Origin: Chloroflexi bacterium CFX4 | GTDB lineage: Bacteria; Chloroflexota; Anaerolineae; Aggregatilineales; UBA2796 | Reading direction: 5' to 3' | Assembly: GCA_021404685.1 (NCBI GenBank) | Contig: QWHC01000001.1 | Location: 62,001-126,000 of the forward strand | Length of the DNA: 64,000 nt | Shown here: positions 52,216-62,807 of the stretch, one piece after another | Position numbering within the stretch: position 1 is the first letter of the stretch | Layout of the letters: each line of letters starts with the position of its first letter | Notes under the pieces: generated by a model | Databases searched by the model: none | Seen by the model: only the letters and a program-made list of their open reading frames with translations | Told to the model about the DNA's origin: nothing | Made by a program: the position numbers and the translations under genes

Positions 52216-53169
52216 ATGATCGAAAGCCGCGAAGATTATCTCATTCGCGTTGCATCGCTTTACTACGAACAGGACTACAACCAAGAGCAGATTGCCAAGC
52301 TGCTGGCAACTTCGCGCTCAAATGTTTCGCGTTTGTTGAAAGAGGCAAAACAAAAAGGCTTGGTTGAGATACGCATCCGCAAGCCGATCAACACAGTGCC
52401 GCCTTTGGAGCGCCACTTCCGTGAGCGCTTTAACCTAGAGCGCGTCATGATTGTGGAAAGCCGTGGGCGTCCCTATGCAGAGACACTTGGCGCAGCAGGG
52501 CAATTGGCAGCCCGCTACTTGGAGGAACGCTTACGCGCAGGCGATACACTTGCCATTTCATGGGGAACGGGCGTCAGCGCAGCCGTGAACGCGCTGGGTG
52601 AGCGCCAAGCGCTTCAGGTAGAAGTGGTACAGATGATCGGCAGCGTTGGCACGGTTGAATCTGAAATTGATGGGCATGAATTGGCGCGCAAACTGGCAAC
52701 CAAACTGGGCGGGCGCTTTTTCTACCTGCACGCGCCGCTTTTGGTAGATAGCCAGGCGGCGCGTGATCTCTTTTTGGAGCAGCCAACCATCAGCGAGACG
52801 CTCAGCCGTGCGCGGCGGGCAAACCTTGCCTTGCTGGGCATTGGCACAACGGAAGCAGGCATGTCCAGCTTTTTACGGGCAGGGCATCTCAGCGAGGCGG
52901 AACTGACCGCCTTGCGCGCACAGGGCGCCGTTGGCGAAACAGCGGGACGCCACTTTGATATTAACGGCAACTGCGAGCGTTTTGATGTGAACCAGCGCGT
53001 AATTGCGCTTGATTTGGCAGATGTGAAGGCGATTCCGAACGTCATCGCCGTAGCGTGCGGCTTGCCCAAACGCTATTCGATTCTTGGTGCGCTGCGTGGT
53101 GGCTACATCAAGGCACTTGCCACCGACGATCTGACCGCCCTTGCCGTGCTGGAAGCAGACGGCGCTTAG
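52216..53169 (+). CDS. SorC/DeoR-family sugar-sensing transcriptional regulator
   Basis: This 317-residue protein has an N-terminal helix-turn-helix (IRVASLYYEQDYNQEQIAKLLATSRSNVSRLLKEA) and the SorC sugar-binding domain (about 55-310). Its ligand loops read SWGTGVSAAV, GSVGTVE and LLGIGTTEAGMSS. Members bind phosphorylated sugars and usually control adjacent sugar operons, but no such operon is adjacent here. Two TTTGCACAA repeats lie upstream. Monocistronic and convergent with the next gene. Confidence 0.9.
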   Translation: MIESREDYLIRVASLYYEQDYNQEQIAKLLATSRSNVSRLLKEAKQKGLVEIRIRKPINTVPPLERHFRERFNLERVMIVESRGRPYAETLGAAGQLAARYLEERLRAGDTLAISWGTGVSAAVNALGERQALQVEVVQMIGSVGTVESEIDGHELARKLATKLGGRFFYLHAPLLVDSQAARDLFLEQPTISETLSRARRANLALLGIGTTEAGMSSFLRAGHLSEAELTALRAQGAVGETAGRHFDINGNCERFDVNQRVIALDLADVKAIPNVIAVACGLPKRYSILGALRGGYIKALATDDLTALAVLEADGA

Positions 53170-53849
53170 TAGCGCGCTAGAGCGGCATAGCGCCATACAG
53201 CGGCAAAGCCCCTCCAACGGCGATTCTGCACACCATCCGTCATCAGATCGCGGCACGCCTCAAGGCGGACTTCCGCTTTGTAAGCGGGATCGTAGAGGTA
53301 AAGGCTCTCGATGCGTGTGCTAATATCGAGGTGATAGTTTGGCAGCGGCACATTTGCCAAAAAGTGCGGATAGCGCAAAGTGATGGTCGCTTGCGGCAGG
53401 CGGTAGCCACTGGCAGTCCGCGTGTAGAGGCTTACACCGCACGGCGCGCCGTGCTGCTTGATCAGCCAACCGACGTTTGGCGCAGCCTCGCGGACGCGGA
53501 ACAGTGCTTGAATGCGTCCGACGGAGAGCGTATCTACCGATTGGAAGAAGTAGATCAGCGTTTCGTCAACTTGGTTGGGCAGCGTATCTACCGAGATGAC
53601 AAGCTGCTTGGTGTAGAGTTCATCGCGGCTGCGCGGCAGCAGCATAGAGCGCGCCGCATTCCATCCCGTGCTGCCGGGCGTGATTCCGAGCAAACAAACG
53701 CCGTTTCCACCGCATAGTTCAGGCGGATGCAGCCCGATGCTTTGAATGCTTTCGGGCAATGGTGTGCCTTGCCCAAGCTGGCGCGCCGTGCTGACGCAAA
53801 TGGTGAGTAGTATGCCGATCAGAAGGCTTGGCAGGTATACCCAACGCAT
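53166..53849 (-). CDS. Membrane-anchored protein of the same Cys-Leu-x-Gly family
   Basis: This 227-residue protein has an N-terminal anchor (WVYLPSLLIGILLTICVS) and an extracytoplasmic domain with CGGNGVCLLGITPGSTGWNAARSML, matching the layout of the protein at 45878-46552. A later QHGAPCGVSLY contains the shared GAP element. Function unknown; I have the impression this arrangement is common in Chloroflexota proteins, but cannot check. AGGAG lies 8 bases before ATG 53849. Its stop overlaps the SorC gene end by 4 bases. Confidence 0.65.
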   Translation of the reverse strand: MRWVYLPSLLIGILLTICVSTARQLGQGTPLPESIQSIGLHPPELCGGNGVCLLGITPGSTGWNAARSMLLPRSRDELYTKQLVISVDTLPNQVDETLIYFFQSVDTLSVGRIQALFRVREAAPNVGWLIKQHGAPCGVSLYTRTASGYRLPQATITLRYPHFLANVPLPNYHLDISTRIESLYLYDPAYKAEVRLEACRDLMTDGVQNRRWRGFAAVWRYAALARY

Positions 53850-53870
53850 GGTTGGCACTCCTGTTTGCAA

Positions 53871-53897
53871 CATGGGCAAGCGTTGTGCTTGCCCATG
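53871..53897. repeat. 11-bp inverted repeat
   Basis: CATGGGCAAGC (53871-53881) and GCTTGCCCATG (53887-53897) flank a 5-base loop in the gap between two minus-strand genes. It could end transcription of the upstream DUF4397 gene, and resembles the hairpins at 42109 and 56588. Confidence 0.5.
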
Positions 53898-53915
53898 CTC
53901 ACTGGCGATCTTCAG

Positions 53916-56540
53916 TTAGAAGACAGGTGTTGCGGTTGCCTCCGCGGCGGTGTCTTCTTCGTCGGAGACGTTGGGAATATCCTCAACTTTGTAGGGTCTG
54001 CCGCTGCGCGTAATGCTGACGAATGAGGCATTGATCCAGCCTTCGATGCCATTATACTGCACCAGCAGCCAGCCGCCGTTGCCATTGCGCCCAAGCACTT
54101 CAAGCTGCGTGCCGGCTGGGATCAAGCCCAGCGACTCAGCGCCAGCATTTGGATCGCGGCGCAGTTGCAGGTTCGCACCGGGATCAACCTTATCAATGGT
54201 TGCCGTGATGGCCTGCGTGACGGGCGGCGGCGGCGCAACTAAAGGACTGCCCTGCACGCCACCAACGCGAATCTCGCTGGCGGTTGGAATATCTGCCAGC
54301 AAGAATGGACGCCCGTTTTGCGTAAGCGTCACAAACTGGGAATTCACCCAACCCGTCAACGTGCCGCCGTCGGTTGCAAAGCGCACATACAGCCATGTGA
54401 GGCTTTCAGGTTCGCCAACCAAGCCGCCTTGTGAAGCAACTTCTGTTTTTTCCAGCACGACAAGCTGTGTACCGGCTGGCAGCAGCGCCAAGGACTCGGC
54501 TGCAATATCCGGCGTGCGGCGCATTTGCAGGTTTACGCCCGGATCAACGTTTACACTGGCGATGATCAGGTTGAGATCGGCGGCAACAGGCGTTGCCAAT
54601 GTGGTCGTGATCTCGCCGAACTCGTTTTCCGGAATCTGCGGGAAGGTCAGCATTTCAGCTGGCGAGAGGATGCGCCGCCCGCGTGCATCGGTCACGACCA
54701 TGAATTCTGGCTTCGTCCAGCCCGTGATCTTGCCGCCGTCAGGCAGTTCCCACGTCACAAACACCCAAATATCCTCAAGGCGCACGCCCTCAGGGTTTAG
54801 GGTTGCAGTGGCTTCGGGGCGGGGCGCTTCAGGGTCGCGGGCAGGTCCGCGCACGCCTTCAATGCGTAGGAGAGTGCGGCTAGGCGCAAGGGCAAGCGTG
54901 CGTGAGTCCGTGATAGGATACTCACGGATTTTCAGGTTCACGCCGGGATCAGTATCCACCGTGCCAGTGATGCCCGTGAAGCCGAAGGGTGTTGGGGTTG
55001 CCTGCACAGCAATTTGTGCGGGCGCGGTAGGTGGCGCGGGTAGAGTAGGCTGCGCGGGCGGTAACGTTGGGATGAAGGCAGGCGCAACGGTGGGCGCGGG
55101 CGCACCAAAACTTGAACTTGGTGTGGCAGCCGGGGCGAGATCAGGTGGGAGTGCTGTTGCAACGGGTGCTTCTGGCGTTGGTGCTGCGGCGGCAAGCGTT
55201 GGAGCTGCCTCTACCGCAGCAGGGCTAACCACAGCCACGCTGCCGGGACGTTCGTTGAGGCTGGTTGCCACATAGATCAGTTCGGCTGCGCTGGGCGTGC
55301 CAGCCAAGATAAAGTTGTGCAGCACGCCGCCGTTCAAGGGCAACTCGCGCCGTAGGCTCAACTCCGCGCCGAAAATACCAAATTCCGCAGCAAAGGTGCC
55401 GCTTGGCAGTTCCAAACCGCTGGCTTGGCTGCTCTGGACGAGATCGTCTTCGGTGAGCGTTAGGAAGGCCAGATCGGTGCTGAGCGTGTTGATCAGGCGA
55501 ACACGGGCAGTCTCAGGTGCCAGTTCGCCAATGTTATCGGCGTAGACGGTTGCGGTCAGGTCACTCAACGCACCGCTTACGACGACAGTTGCCGCCGCGC
55601 CAGCGGGAAGCGTCACCGATGCTTCGAGGACGGGCGCGCTATTAGCGGTGCTGCCAGCAGCGCGCACCGCAACATTTGCCTCACCAGCGGGCAGTGCCAC
55701 ATGCGGCAGCCCAACGCCAAAGGGCAGGCTCACCGCGACCAGCGCGTCGTTCACATAAATATCCACGGCGGGCGCTTCTGGGCTGGCGTGAACAAAGCTG
55801 ACCAGTGCGCTGTTGGCAGGATCATCTGCCTCGACGCGCTCACTGAGCGCCAAAAGCACAACGGCGGGTCCGCCGCCAAGCACCACAATGGTGTTGTACG
55901 TGCCAACGACCATCGGCACTTGGTTAATGCGGGCTAGGGCGCTGCTGATGGGCGCGCTGGCTGGCACAACCACAAAATCGCCGCCGCTGAGCGCCACATC
56001 CACCGTGCCATAAGGCTGCCCATATGCCAAGCCCTGTGCCAGCGGCAGTTCAAGGGTGCCGCTGATCTGGATAATATCCACAGGCGGTGCATCCTTCACG
56101 GCGTGAATTGCGCCAAAGCGGATTGCGCCAGCGCGTACCGGCGCCAGATCATCCTCATATAAGCCAACTTCGATTGCCGTCGGCGCGCCTTGCACCACAA
56201 CGGTATAGCCAAAGTCAGCAGTGACTGGCACATTGCCCTGAAAAATGGCGGTTGTGCTGCCCGCCGCATTGATCGAGACAGTGCGCGTGCCTGCCTCAAG
56301 GTTCAGAAAGCGTGTGGCGCTGCCAAAGGCAAGCCCACTGGCTGCTAACTGTCCATCCACATAAACATCCACCGGTGGCGCACCTGCCACGCCATGCACA
56401 AAACGGATTTTGCCATCGTTGGCACCTTGTGCGGCGCTTGTCATTGGCAGGGCAAGGCTGGTGATCAGCAGTGCGGCGATCAGCAGCCCAAGCAAGCTGT
56501 GAAGGCGCACTTTTGCCATCGGGTAATTGGATATACGCAT
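53916..56540 (-). CDS. Surface protein with DUF4397 and SH3b repeats
   Basis: This 874-residue exported protein has a signal peptide (about 1-37). Four DUF4397-like domains (about 40-115, 135-220, 245-320, 340-410) share IRFVHGVAGAPPVDVYV and VSFVHASPEAPAVDIYV. An Ala/Pro/Thr-rich linker follows (about 425-520), then three SH3b-like domains (about 525-625, 650-755, 775-855) with DPGVNLKIRE, DPGVNLQMRR and DPGANLQLRR. SH3b domains bind cell-wall or other polymers. AGGAG lies 9 bases before ATG 56540. The C-terminus has no anchor. Confidence 0.8.
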   Translation of the reverse strand: MRISNYPMAKVRLHSLLGLLIAALLITSLALPMTSAAQGANDGKIRFVHGVAGAPPVDVYVDGQLAASGLAFGSATRFLNLEAGTRTVSINAAGSTTAIFQGNVPVTADFGYTVVVQGAPTAIEVGLYEDDLAPVRAGAIRFGAIHAVKDAPPVDIIQISGTLELPLAQGLAYGQPYGTVDVALSGGDFVVVPASAPISSALARINQVPMVVGTYNTIVVLGGGPAVVLLALSERVEADDPANSALVSFVHASPEAPAVDIYVNDALVAVSLPFGVGLPHVALPAGEANVAVRAAGSTANSAPVLEASVTLPAGAAATVVVSGALSDLTATVYADNIGELAPETARVRLINTLSTDLAFLTLTEDDLVQSSQASGLELPSGTFAAEFGIFGAELSLRRELPLNGGVLHNFILAGTPSAAELIYVATSLNERPGSVAVVSPAAVEAAPTLAAAAPTPEAPVATALPPDLAPAATPSSSFGAPAPTVAPAFIPTLPPAQPTLPAPPTAPAQIAVQATPTPFGFTGITGTVDTDPGVNLKIREYPITDSRTLALAPSRTLLRIEGVRGPARDPEAPRPEATATLNPEGVRLEDIWVFVTWELPDGGKITGWTKPEFMVVTDARGRRILSPAEMLTFPQIPENEFGEITTTLATPVAADLNLIIASVNVDPGVNLQMRRTPDIAAESLALLPAGTQLVVLEKTEVASQGGLVGEPESLTWLYVRFATDGGTLTGWVNSQFVTLTQNGRPFLLADIPTASEIRVGGVQGSPLVAPPPPVTQAITATIDKVDPGANLQLRRDPNAGAESLGLIPAGTQLEVLGRNGNGGWLLVQYNGIEGWINASFVSITRSGRPYKVEDIPNVSDEEDTAAEATATPVF

Positions 56541-56587
56541 AGGTCTAAACTCCTGCACACAATATCGCGTGTGCCTTTTCGAGATGT

Positions 56588-56610
56588 TGGGCGAGCGCAT
56601 TGCCCGCCCC
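56588..56610. repeat. REP-like hairpin
   Basis: TGGGCGAGCGCATTGCCCGCCC contains GGGCG (56589-56593) pairing with CGCCC (56605-56609). It shares GGGCG..CG..TTGCCCGCCC with the hairpin at 42109, in the gap before ahcY's stop. Confidence 0.4.
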
Positions 56611-56640
56611 TGTGCTGCACAAGCTAGGCAACGCTGCCTA

Positions 56641-57912
<1,272 letters not shown>

Positions 57913-57981
57913 TTATGTTCCTTACAGTCATTCTGAACGGTTAGTCAAGCGTTTCTGCCACACATGCAAATACGGCGCAGG

Positions 57982-57990
57982 ATTATAGCA
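57982..57990 (-). promoter_or_regulatory. Extended -10 of ahcY
   Basis: On the minus strand TGCTATAAT (TATAAT at 57987-57982) forms a perfect extended -10, 76 bases before ATG 57906. The -35 is unclear. Confidence 0.6.
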
Positions 57991-58042
57991 GCCTTGCAAA
58001 GGGTATGGCGAAAAATTTAGCAAAGCGTAGGTGAAGCGTCGG

Positions 58043-59023
58043 TTAGCTGCCACGCTGTTTCGGTATCAAAAGCGCATCAAGCGCGCCGCGATCATCAAAG
58101 ACTTGGCGGTAACGCGCCACAAACTCACTCGGTGTGTAGCGGTGCGTCTGGGTGCCAGTTTTTTCAATGGCATACGCGGCACACAACGACCCAACGCGCC
58201 CAGTCACATCCCAATCCCAGTTGTGCTGCATTCCGCACAAAATGCCCGCCCGAAAGGCATCGCCCACACCGGTTGGATCGGTGATGTCGTCCGTTGGGAA
58301 GATTGGGATTTCATAGTGCTGCCCATCAGCGAAGATTTCCGCGCCGTGCTTGCCAAGCGTGCGTGCCAAAACCTTCACATACCCTAGCACATCAGCTTGG
58401 CTCATGCCCGTTTTGCGGCTGAGCAGATTCCACTCATATTCATTGACGGTGAGTGCGTGCGCGCCCTCGATTCCGCGCCGCAGCACATCACCTTCAAGGC
58501 GCGGCAATTGTTGGCTCGGATCATACATATAAGGGATGCCACGCGCAAGGCACTCATCCACAAGCTGCACCATCGCCTGCGGATCATTGGGTGAGATCAC
58601 AACGTAGCTCGGCTGCACGTCTACGGTGTTGGTCAGGCTGTAGTCACGTGCGTAGGCCATGGCGCCGCCGTAGAAGGAAGCGATCTGGTTGTTCTCTGTA
58701 TCGGTGTTGGCGAAGAAAGAGGCGGTGAAGACGTGGTCAATGACCACCACAGCGCGTGTATCCACACCGACTGCCTCCAGCCAAGTGCGGTACTCGCCGA
58801 AATCGCGCCCAACGGTTGCCATCAGGCGTGGGTGCATTCCCAACAAGCCCATGTTGTAGGCGATGTTCGCGCCAGCACCACCCCAGTGCCGTGCCATATC
58901 GTCTACCAAGAAGCTCAGGCTGATGCGATCTAGTTTATCGAGCAGCAACTGCTCACGAAACAAGCCCGGAAAGCGCATTAAGTAATCATACGCCACCGAG
59001 CCGCTAATGACGATCTCTCTCAT
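58043..59023 (-). CDS. PfkB-family carbohydrate kinase, probable adenosine kinase
   Basis: This 326-residue ribokinase-like protein has the GG substrate motif GGAGANIAYNMGLLG, VGRDFGEYRTWLE and the catalytic loop DPTGVGDAFRAG, whose Asp is the base. The gene is immediately upstream of ahcY. Phosphorylating adenosine to AMP would pull SAH hydrolysis forward, so adenosine kinase is the best inference; ribokinase-type alternatives remain. GGGGAG lies ~12 bases before ATG 59023. The gap 59024-59288 shows no other gene. Confidence 0.82.
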   Translation of the reverse strand: MREIVISGSVAYDYLMRFPGLFREQLLLDKLDRISLSFLVDDMARHWGGAGANIAYNMGLLGMHPRLMATVGRDFGEYRTWLEAVGVDTRAVVVIDHVFTASFFANTDTENNQIASFYGGAMAYARDYSLTNTVDVQPSYVVISPNDPQAMVQLVDECLARGIPYMYDPSQQLPRLEGDVLRRGIEGAHALTVNEYEWNLLSRKTGMSQADVLGYVKVLARTLGKHGAEIFADGQHYEIPIFPTDDITDPTGVGDAFRAGILCGMQHNWDWDVTGRVGSLCAAYAIEKTGTQTHRYTPSEFVARYRQVFDDRGALDALLIPKQRGS

Positions 59024-59288
59024 GCGGGCGACTCTACTCCCCAGCTAAGCTGATCCGAACGCAACCGCAGAGTATAGCAGATTGCTCGCCAATTTTTAAG
59101 GCTTGGTGCAGCCGCAGCCGATTTTCCTCTTGCCCGAACACACCTGCCGCGTTATCATGCCTACATATATGCGCGCCGTGCTTGTTCACGAAAGAATCAA
59201 GGCGCTCAGGCGCTCAGTGGATAAAACATCTATCAATAAATATGCCGCGCCACCTAGACGCGGATAGCTTCTAAAGGCAATTGCTGCC

Positions 59289-60797
59289 ATGCTCTCAGAT
59301 GTCTCTATCGGAATCGCCTTCTTGGCGGGCTTGTTATCGTTCATCTCGCCCTGCGTGCTGCCGCTTATCCCTGCCTACATTGGCTACCTAACGGCGCGTG
59401 CCAGCGGGCAAGCTGCCCTCGAAATGCAAGGCGGCGGTGCAGCGCTCAGCCTGAGCCGTGCCAACCGTTTGGTCGTCTTTCTGCACGGCGTTGCCTTCGT
59501 GCTGGGTTTTACCATCGTTTTTGTTGGGTTGGGAATGCTCATCAGCGGCGGCTTTCGGCTGATCGTTGGGCAAGATGCGGCAAGCGTTGTTGGCGGCGGC
59601 GCACGCGATTTTCAGGTGATCCTTGCCCAAGTCGGCGGCGTGATCGTGATCTTCTTCGGCTTACACATCATGGGCGTGACGGGCTGGCTGCTGCGCCGTT
59701 TGGTCTACAACGTGAATTGGTCAGGCTTGGGCGGCGTTGGCGCGGCGCTGAAAGGCTTCTTTGAGCGCCTGCTCGGTCTGCTGTATGCCGATACGCGCCG
59801 CCAAGTTGATCCGCGCAATCCATATGGCTTTCTTGGCTCAACGCTGATGGGCATGGTCTTTGCGGCGGGTTGGTCACCGTGCATCGGTCCGATTCTTGGC
59901 TCGATCCTCACCGTCTCCATCTCGGCAACATCCAGCAGCGAATGGTGGTCAGCCGGCGGCATGTTGCTGGTCTATTCGCTTGGCTTGGGCGTGCCGTTTT
60001 TGTTGGCAGCCATTGCCATAGATCGCACACGCGGCTTGATGAAGCGCCTGCAAAAGCGGATGCACTTGATCGAGGCGGTCAGCGGCAGCTTCCTGATTTT
60101 CGTGGGCGTGCTGCTCATCACGGGCGAGCTGGCGCGCCTTGCCAACGTTGGCGGCAGCGTTGCCGATTTCACCTATAACCTGCAAGAATGCACCGTCAGC
60201 GCCTTTCGTGGCGAGATTGCTTGGAGCGAACACGGCGCCTGCATGGGAACAGGTCATGGTGCGTTTTTGCGGCAGAAAACACTCGCAAATCCACCACAAA
60301 ACGGCGCGCCTGCGCCTGCTTTGCCAACGCCAAACGCGCCAGAGGCACTCATTGACCGCGCCATCGGCATTGAGGTAGGCTTGAAGGCGCCCAATTTCAC
60401 CACCACGCTTTTTGACGGCAGCACCGTTGACCTTCGCAGCTTTGAAGGAAAGATCGTCATCCTGAACTTTTGGGCGAGCTACTGTGCGCCCTGCCGCGAC
60501 GAAATGCCCTTCTTCCAGACGCTTAGCGAGAAATACGCCGATTTGACCGTCCTTGCCGTCAACACGATTGAGGTTAGCCCAGAGGCTGCCCGCAAATTTG
60601 CCGCCGATCTCGATCTGCGCTTTCCGCTTGGCACCGATGCACGCAACCAGATTAGCAGGCAGTACGACGTGAAAGGCTTGCCCGTCACCTACGTGCTGGG
60701 GCGCGATGGCGTGATCCTAAAGCGCTTCTATGGCGCGGTGAACTTTGCGAACTTTGAGGCAGAAGTGCGCAGTTGGCTAGGCATTTCGGGCGAATAG
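59289..60797 (+). CDS. CcdA-like thiol-reducing membrane protein fused to a TlpA-like thioredoxin domain
   Basis: This 502-residue protein has a CcdA/DsbD-type membrane half (about 1-300, first helix with the redox Cys in SFISPCVLPLIPAY, second Cys in AGWSPCIGP). An extracytoplasmic thioredoxin half (about 355-500) carries the active site C399-A-P-C402. Electrons from cytoplasmic thioredoxin would pass through CcdA to the fused domain, for cytochrome c maturation or disulfide repair. AAAGG lies ~12 bases before ATG 59289. The next gene overlaps by 25 bases. Confidence 0.9.
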   Translation: MLSDVSIGIAFLAGLLSFISPCVLPLIPAYIGYLTARASGQAALEMQGGGAALSLSRANRLVVFLHGVAFVLGFTIVFVGLGMLISGGFRLIVGQDAASVVGGGARDFQVILAQVGGVIVIFFGLHIMGVTGWLLRRLVYNVNWSGLGGVGAALKGFFERLLGLLYADTRRQVDPRNPYGFLGSTLMGMVFAAGWSPCIGPILGSILTVSISATSSSEWWSAGGMLLVYSLGLGVPFLLAAIAIDRTRGLMKRLQKRMHLIEAVSGSFLIFVGVLLITGELARLANVGGSVADFTYNLQECTVSAFRGEIAWSEHGACMGTGHGAFLRQKTLANPPQNGAPAPALPTPNAPEALIDRAIGIEVGLKAPNFTTTLFDGSTVDLRSFEGKIVILNFWASYCAPCRDEMPFFQTLSEKYADLTVLAVNTIEVSPEAARKFAADLDLRFPLGTDARNQISRQYDVKGLPVTYVLGRDGVILKRFYGAVNFANFEAEVRSWLGISGE

Positions 60798-61294
60798 CGC
60801 GCCTTGCAGCGGCGGCGCTCTGTGCCGCGATAGCGTTCGCGCTCATCGCAGCGGCAGGCTTGCCTGATCTGGGGATAGTCCTGAGCCTTCAGCAAGGCGG
60901 CGTGCCAACGCTGCAAGGCAAAACGCTGGATGGCACGCCCTTCAGCGTGGCAGCATGGCACGGCAAGCCGATCATCCTGAACTTTTGGGCGAGTTGGTGC
61001 GCGCCCTGCCGCGACGAACTGCCCGCCTTGCAAAAGCTGCATCAGGCTGGTGTGCAGGTGGTCGGCGTGAACGTTGGTGAGCCACCAGTGCTTGCCGCCA
61101 CCTTTGCGGCTGCCTACGGTGTCACTTTTCCCAATCTCTCGGACGCCGATTACTACTGGCTGCGTGTCTTTCGCGTCCGCACGCTGCCAACCACATTCTT
61201 CATCGCGGCGGATGGCAGGGTGCGCGAAGTGGTGAACGGTGGCATGAGCGCTGCGGAACTGGCTGCCAAAGCCGCCGAGCTAGCCAAGCGCTAG
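60773..61294 (+). CDS. TlpA/ResA-like membrane-anchored thioredoxin
   Basis: This 173-residue protein has an N-terminal anchor helix (about 10-30) and a thioredoxin fold with NFWASWCAPC (C76, C79) and the cis-Pro in RTLPTTFFI. It closely resembles the C-terminal domain of the CcdA fusion upstream and probably shares its electrons. The start is uncertain: the only in-frame option before the anchor is TTG 60773, inside the fusion gene, implying translational coupling. Its 3' end overlaps the convergent family-5 gene by 15 bases. Confidence 0.8.
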   Translation: MARHFGRIARLAAAALCAAIAFALIAAAGLPDLGIVLSLQQGGVPTLQGKTLDGTPFSVAAWHGKPIILNFWASWCAPCRDELPALQKLHQAGVQVVGVNVGEPPVLAATFAAAYGVTFPNLSDADYYWLRVFRVRTLPTTFFIAADGRVREVVNGGMSAAELAAKAAELAKR

Positions 61295-62791
61295 GTGATC
61301 GTAGCGCAGCAGAAAGTTCGGCTCAATCAGGATGCCGCTAACACCTTCCGCCGCATAGAGCGTTTGTACGCCCTGCCACAGCGGAATGACCACCAACTCG
61401 CGCAGTGCTAAAGCCTCTACTTGCTCGTAAGTGTTGCTCTGAGCTGCCGCCGCAAGGAGCAGCGCTGCCTCTGTGCTGTCATATTCTGCGCCGACCGCCA
61501 ATTCGCCCGTCAGGAGTGGCTCAAAGTAGGCGTGCGGATGCGGCACAAGCGGCATCCAGCCGATGATGAGCAGGCGGAAGGCACGCCGCTGAATCTGATC
61601 GCGGAAGGTGCGCGGCTCCGTCTCTTGGACGGCGAAGCGCAGTGCATCTATGTTGGTTGTCTCGGCGAACAGGCGCGCCGCTGCCGTCAGGGTAGCATCA
61701 CCATAGAGCAGGCGTGCGGTCTGCACTTCGCTGACGATCTGATTGAAGCGCGAATAGCCGCCGCTTTCAAGGGCAGCGCGCAGCCTTTCCGCCGCAAAGG
61801 TTGGGTAGCGCGGCGAGGCGGCATTGTTGATCGGCGTGAAGGTTTCCAGCGGGATGCCATAGCCGCCTAAGCCGTCGCGCACGGCGCGCTCACGGTTCAG
61901 GCTGAGCGACAGCACACGGCGCGCCGCCAAATCGCCAAACGGCTCACGGCGCTGCCCAACGACCAGATAAAAAGCCTGTAGGCTGGGTGCCTGCTGCGCT
62001 TGGAAAGTTTCGGCGGGCAGAGCAGCGCCATCAGCCAGTGCTAAGCCGCGCCAGGCAAGCTGAACTTCACCGCGCTTAAGCGCCTCGCGCAGGGCCGCCG
62101 AGTTCGGATAGCGGCGCAGCGTGATGATTGGGGTGTGTGGTGGCGTGCCGCGCCATGCCGCATCAACAGACAGCGTATATGCCTCAAAGCTGACGGCGCT
62201 CAGGCGGTAAATGCCGTTGCTATGCACCAAATCGGCATCGGGCTGGCGGTTAAGCCGATCTGCGGGAAAGCTCTGCGGATGGACGGGAAAGAACGGCGGC
62301 AGCGCCACCAACTGCCACACAAACGGGATCGGTTTGGTCAGCGTGAGCTGCAACGCGCCTGTTTCGTCTACAATGGCGGCGCGCACATAAGGTGTAATCA
62401 CAGCGGTGGCGCGTCCGTTCAGGCGCAGCACGCGGTTGATCGAATCGGCAAAGGTTTGGGCGGTGATCGGCGTGCCATCGTTAAAGGCAGCCTCAGGGTG
62501 GATGCGAAAAGTGTGCGTCAAGCCGTCAGCACTGACGGCGTGGGACTCGGCAAGGGCAAGTTCATAGGTCAGCGTGCCGTGAACTTGGCGGGTTAAGCCT
62601 GTGTAGAGGTGCGTTAGCACTTCCCACTCAAAAAAGCTATCGGCGTCGGCAGGATCAAGGTTCACCAACGGCTCAAGGGTGCCGATGGTCAGAGCGGCTT
62701 GGGCGCGGGTCGGCGGCAGCAGCGCACCGAACAGCGCGGCGGCAAGGATGATTAGCAGCAGACATTTGAAGCGATGCATAAAAACGCTCAT
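61280..62791 (-). CDS. ABC transporter solute-binding protein, family 5 (oligopeptide type)
   Basis: This 503-residue exported protein has a signal peptide (FKCLLLIILAAALFGALLP) and family-5 motifs: LEPLVNLDPADADSFFEWEVLTHLYTGL, AEAAFNDGTPITAQTFADSINR and NGIYRLSAVSFEAYTL. Such proteins bind peptides, nickel or glycosides for Opp/Dpp-type importers. No permease is adjacent. ATG 62791 was chosen; 62779 is an alternative and neither has a clear ribosome site. It follows the TPR gene by 16 bases. Confidence 0.87.
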   Translation of the reverse strand: MSVFMHRFKCLLLIILAAALFGALLPPTRAQAALTIGTLEPLVNLDPADADSFFEWEVLTHLYTGLTRQVHGTLTYELALAESHAVSADGLTHTFRIHPEAAFNDGTPITAQTFADSINRVLRLNGRATAVITPYVRAAIVDETGALQLTLTKPIPFVWQLVALPPFFPVHPQSFPADRLNRQPDADLVHSNGIYRLSAVSFEAYTLSVDAAWRGTPPHTPIITLRRYPNSAALREALKRGEVQLAWRGLALADGAALPAETFQAQQAPSLQAFYLVVGQRREPFGDLAARRVLSLSLNRERAVRDGLGGYGIPLETFTPINNAASPRYPTFAAERLRAALESGGYSRFNQIVSEVQTARLLYGDATLTAAARLFAETTNIDALRFAVQETEPRTFRDQIQRRAFRLLIIGWMPLVPHPHAYFEPLLTGELAVGAEYDSTEAALLLAAAAQSNTYEQVEALALRELVVIPLWQGVQTLYAAEGVSGILIEPNFLLRYDHLALG

Positions 62792-62807
62792 TTCAGGGAG
62801 AGAAAGG

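Noticed and set aside
59024..59288. tRNA or small RNA gene in the gap before the CcdA fusion
   Set aside because: No cloverleaf, no CCA-type end and no strong terminator were found.
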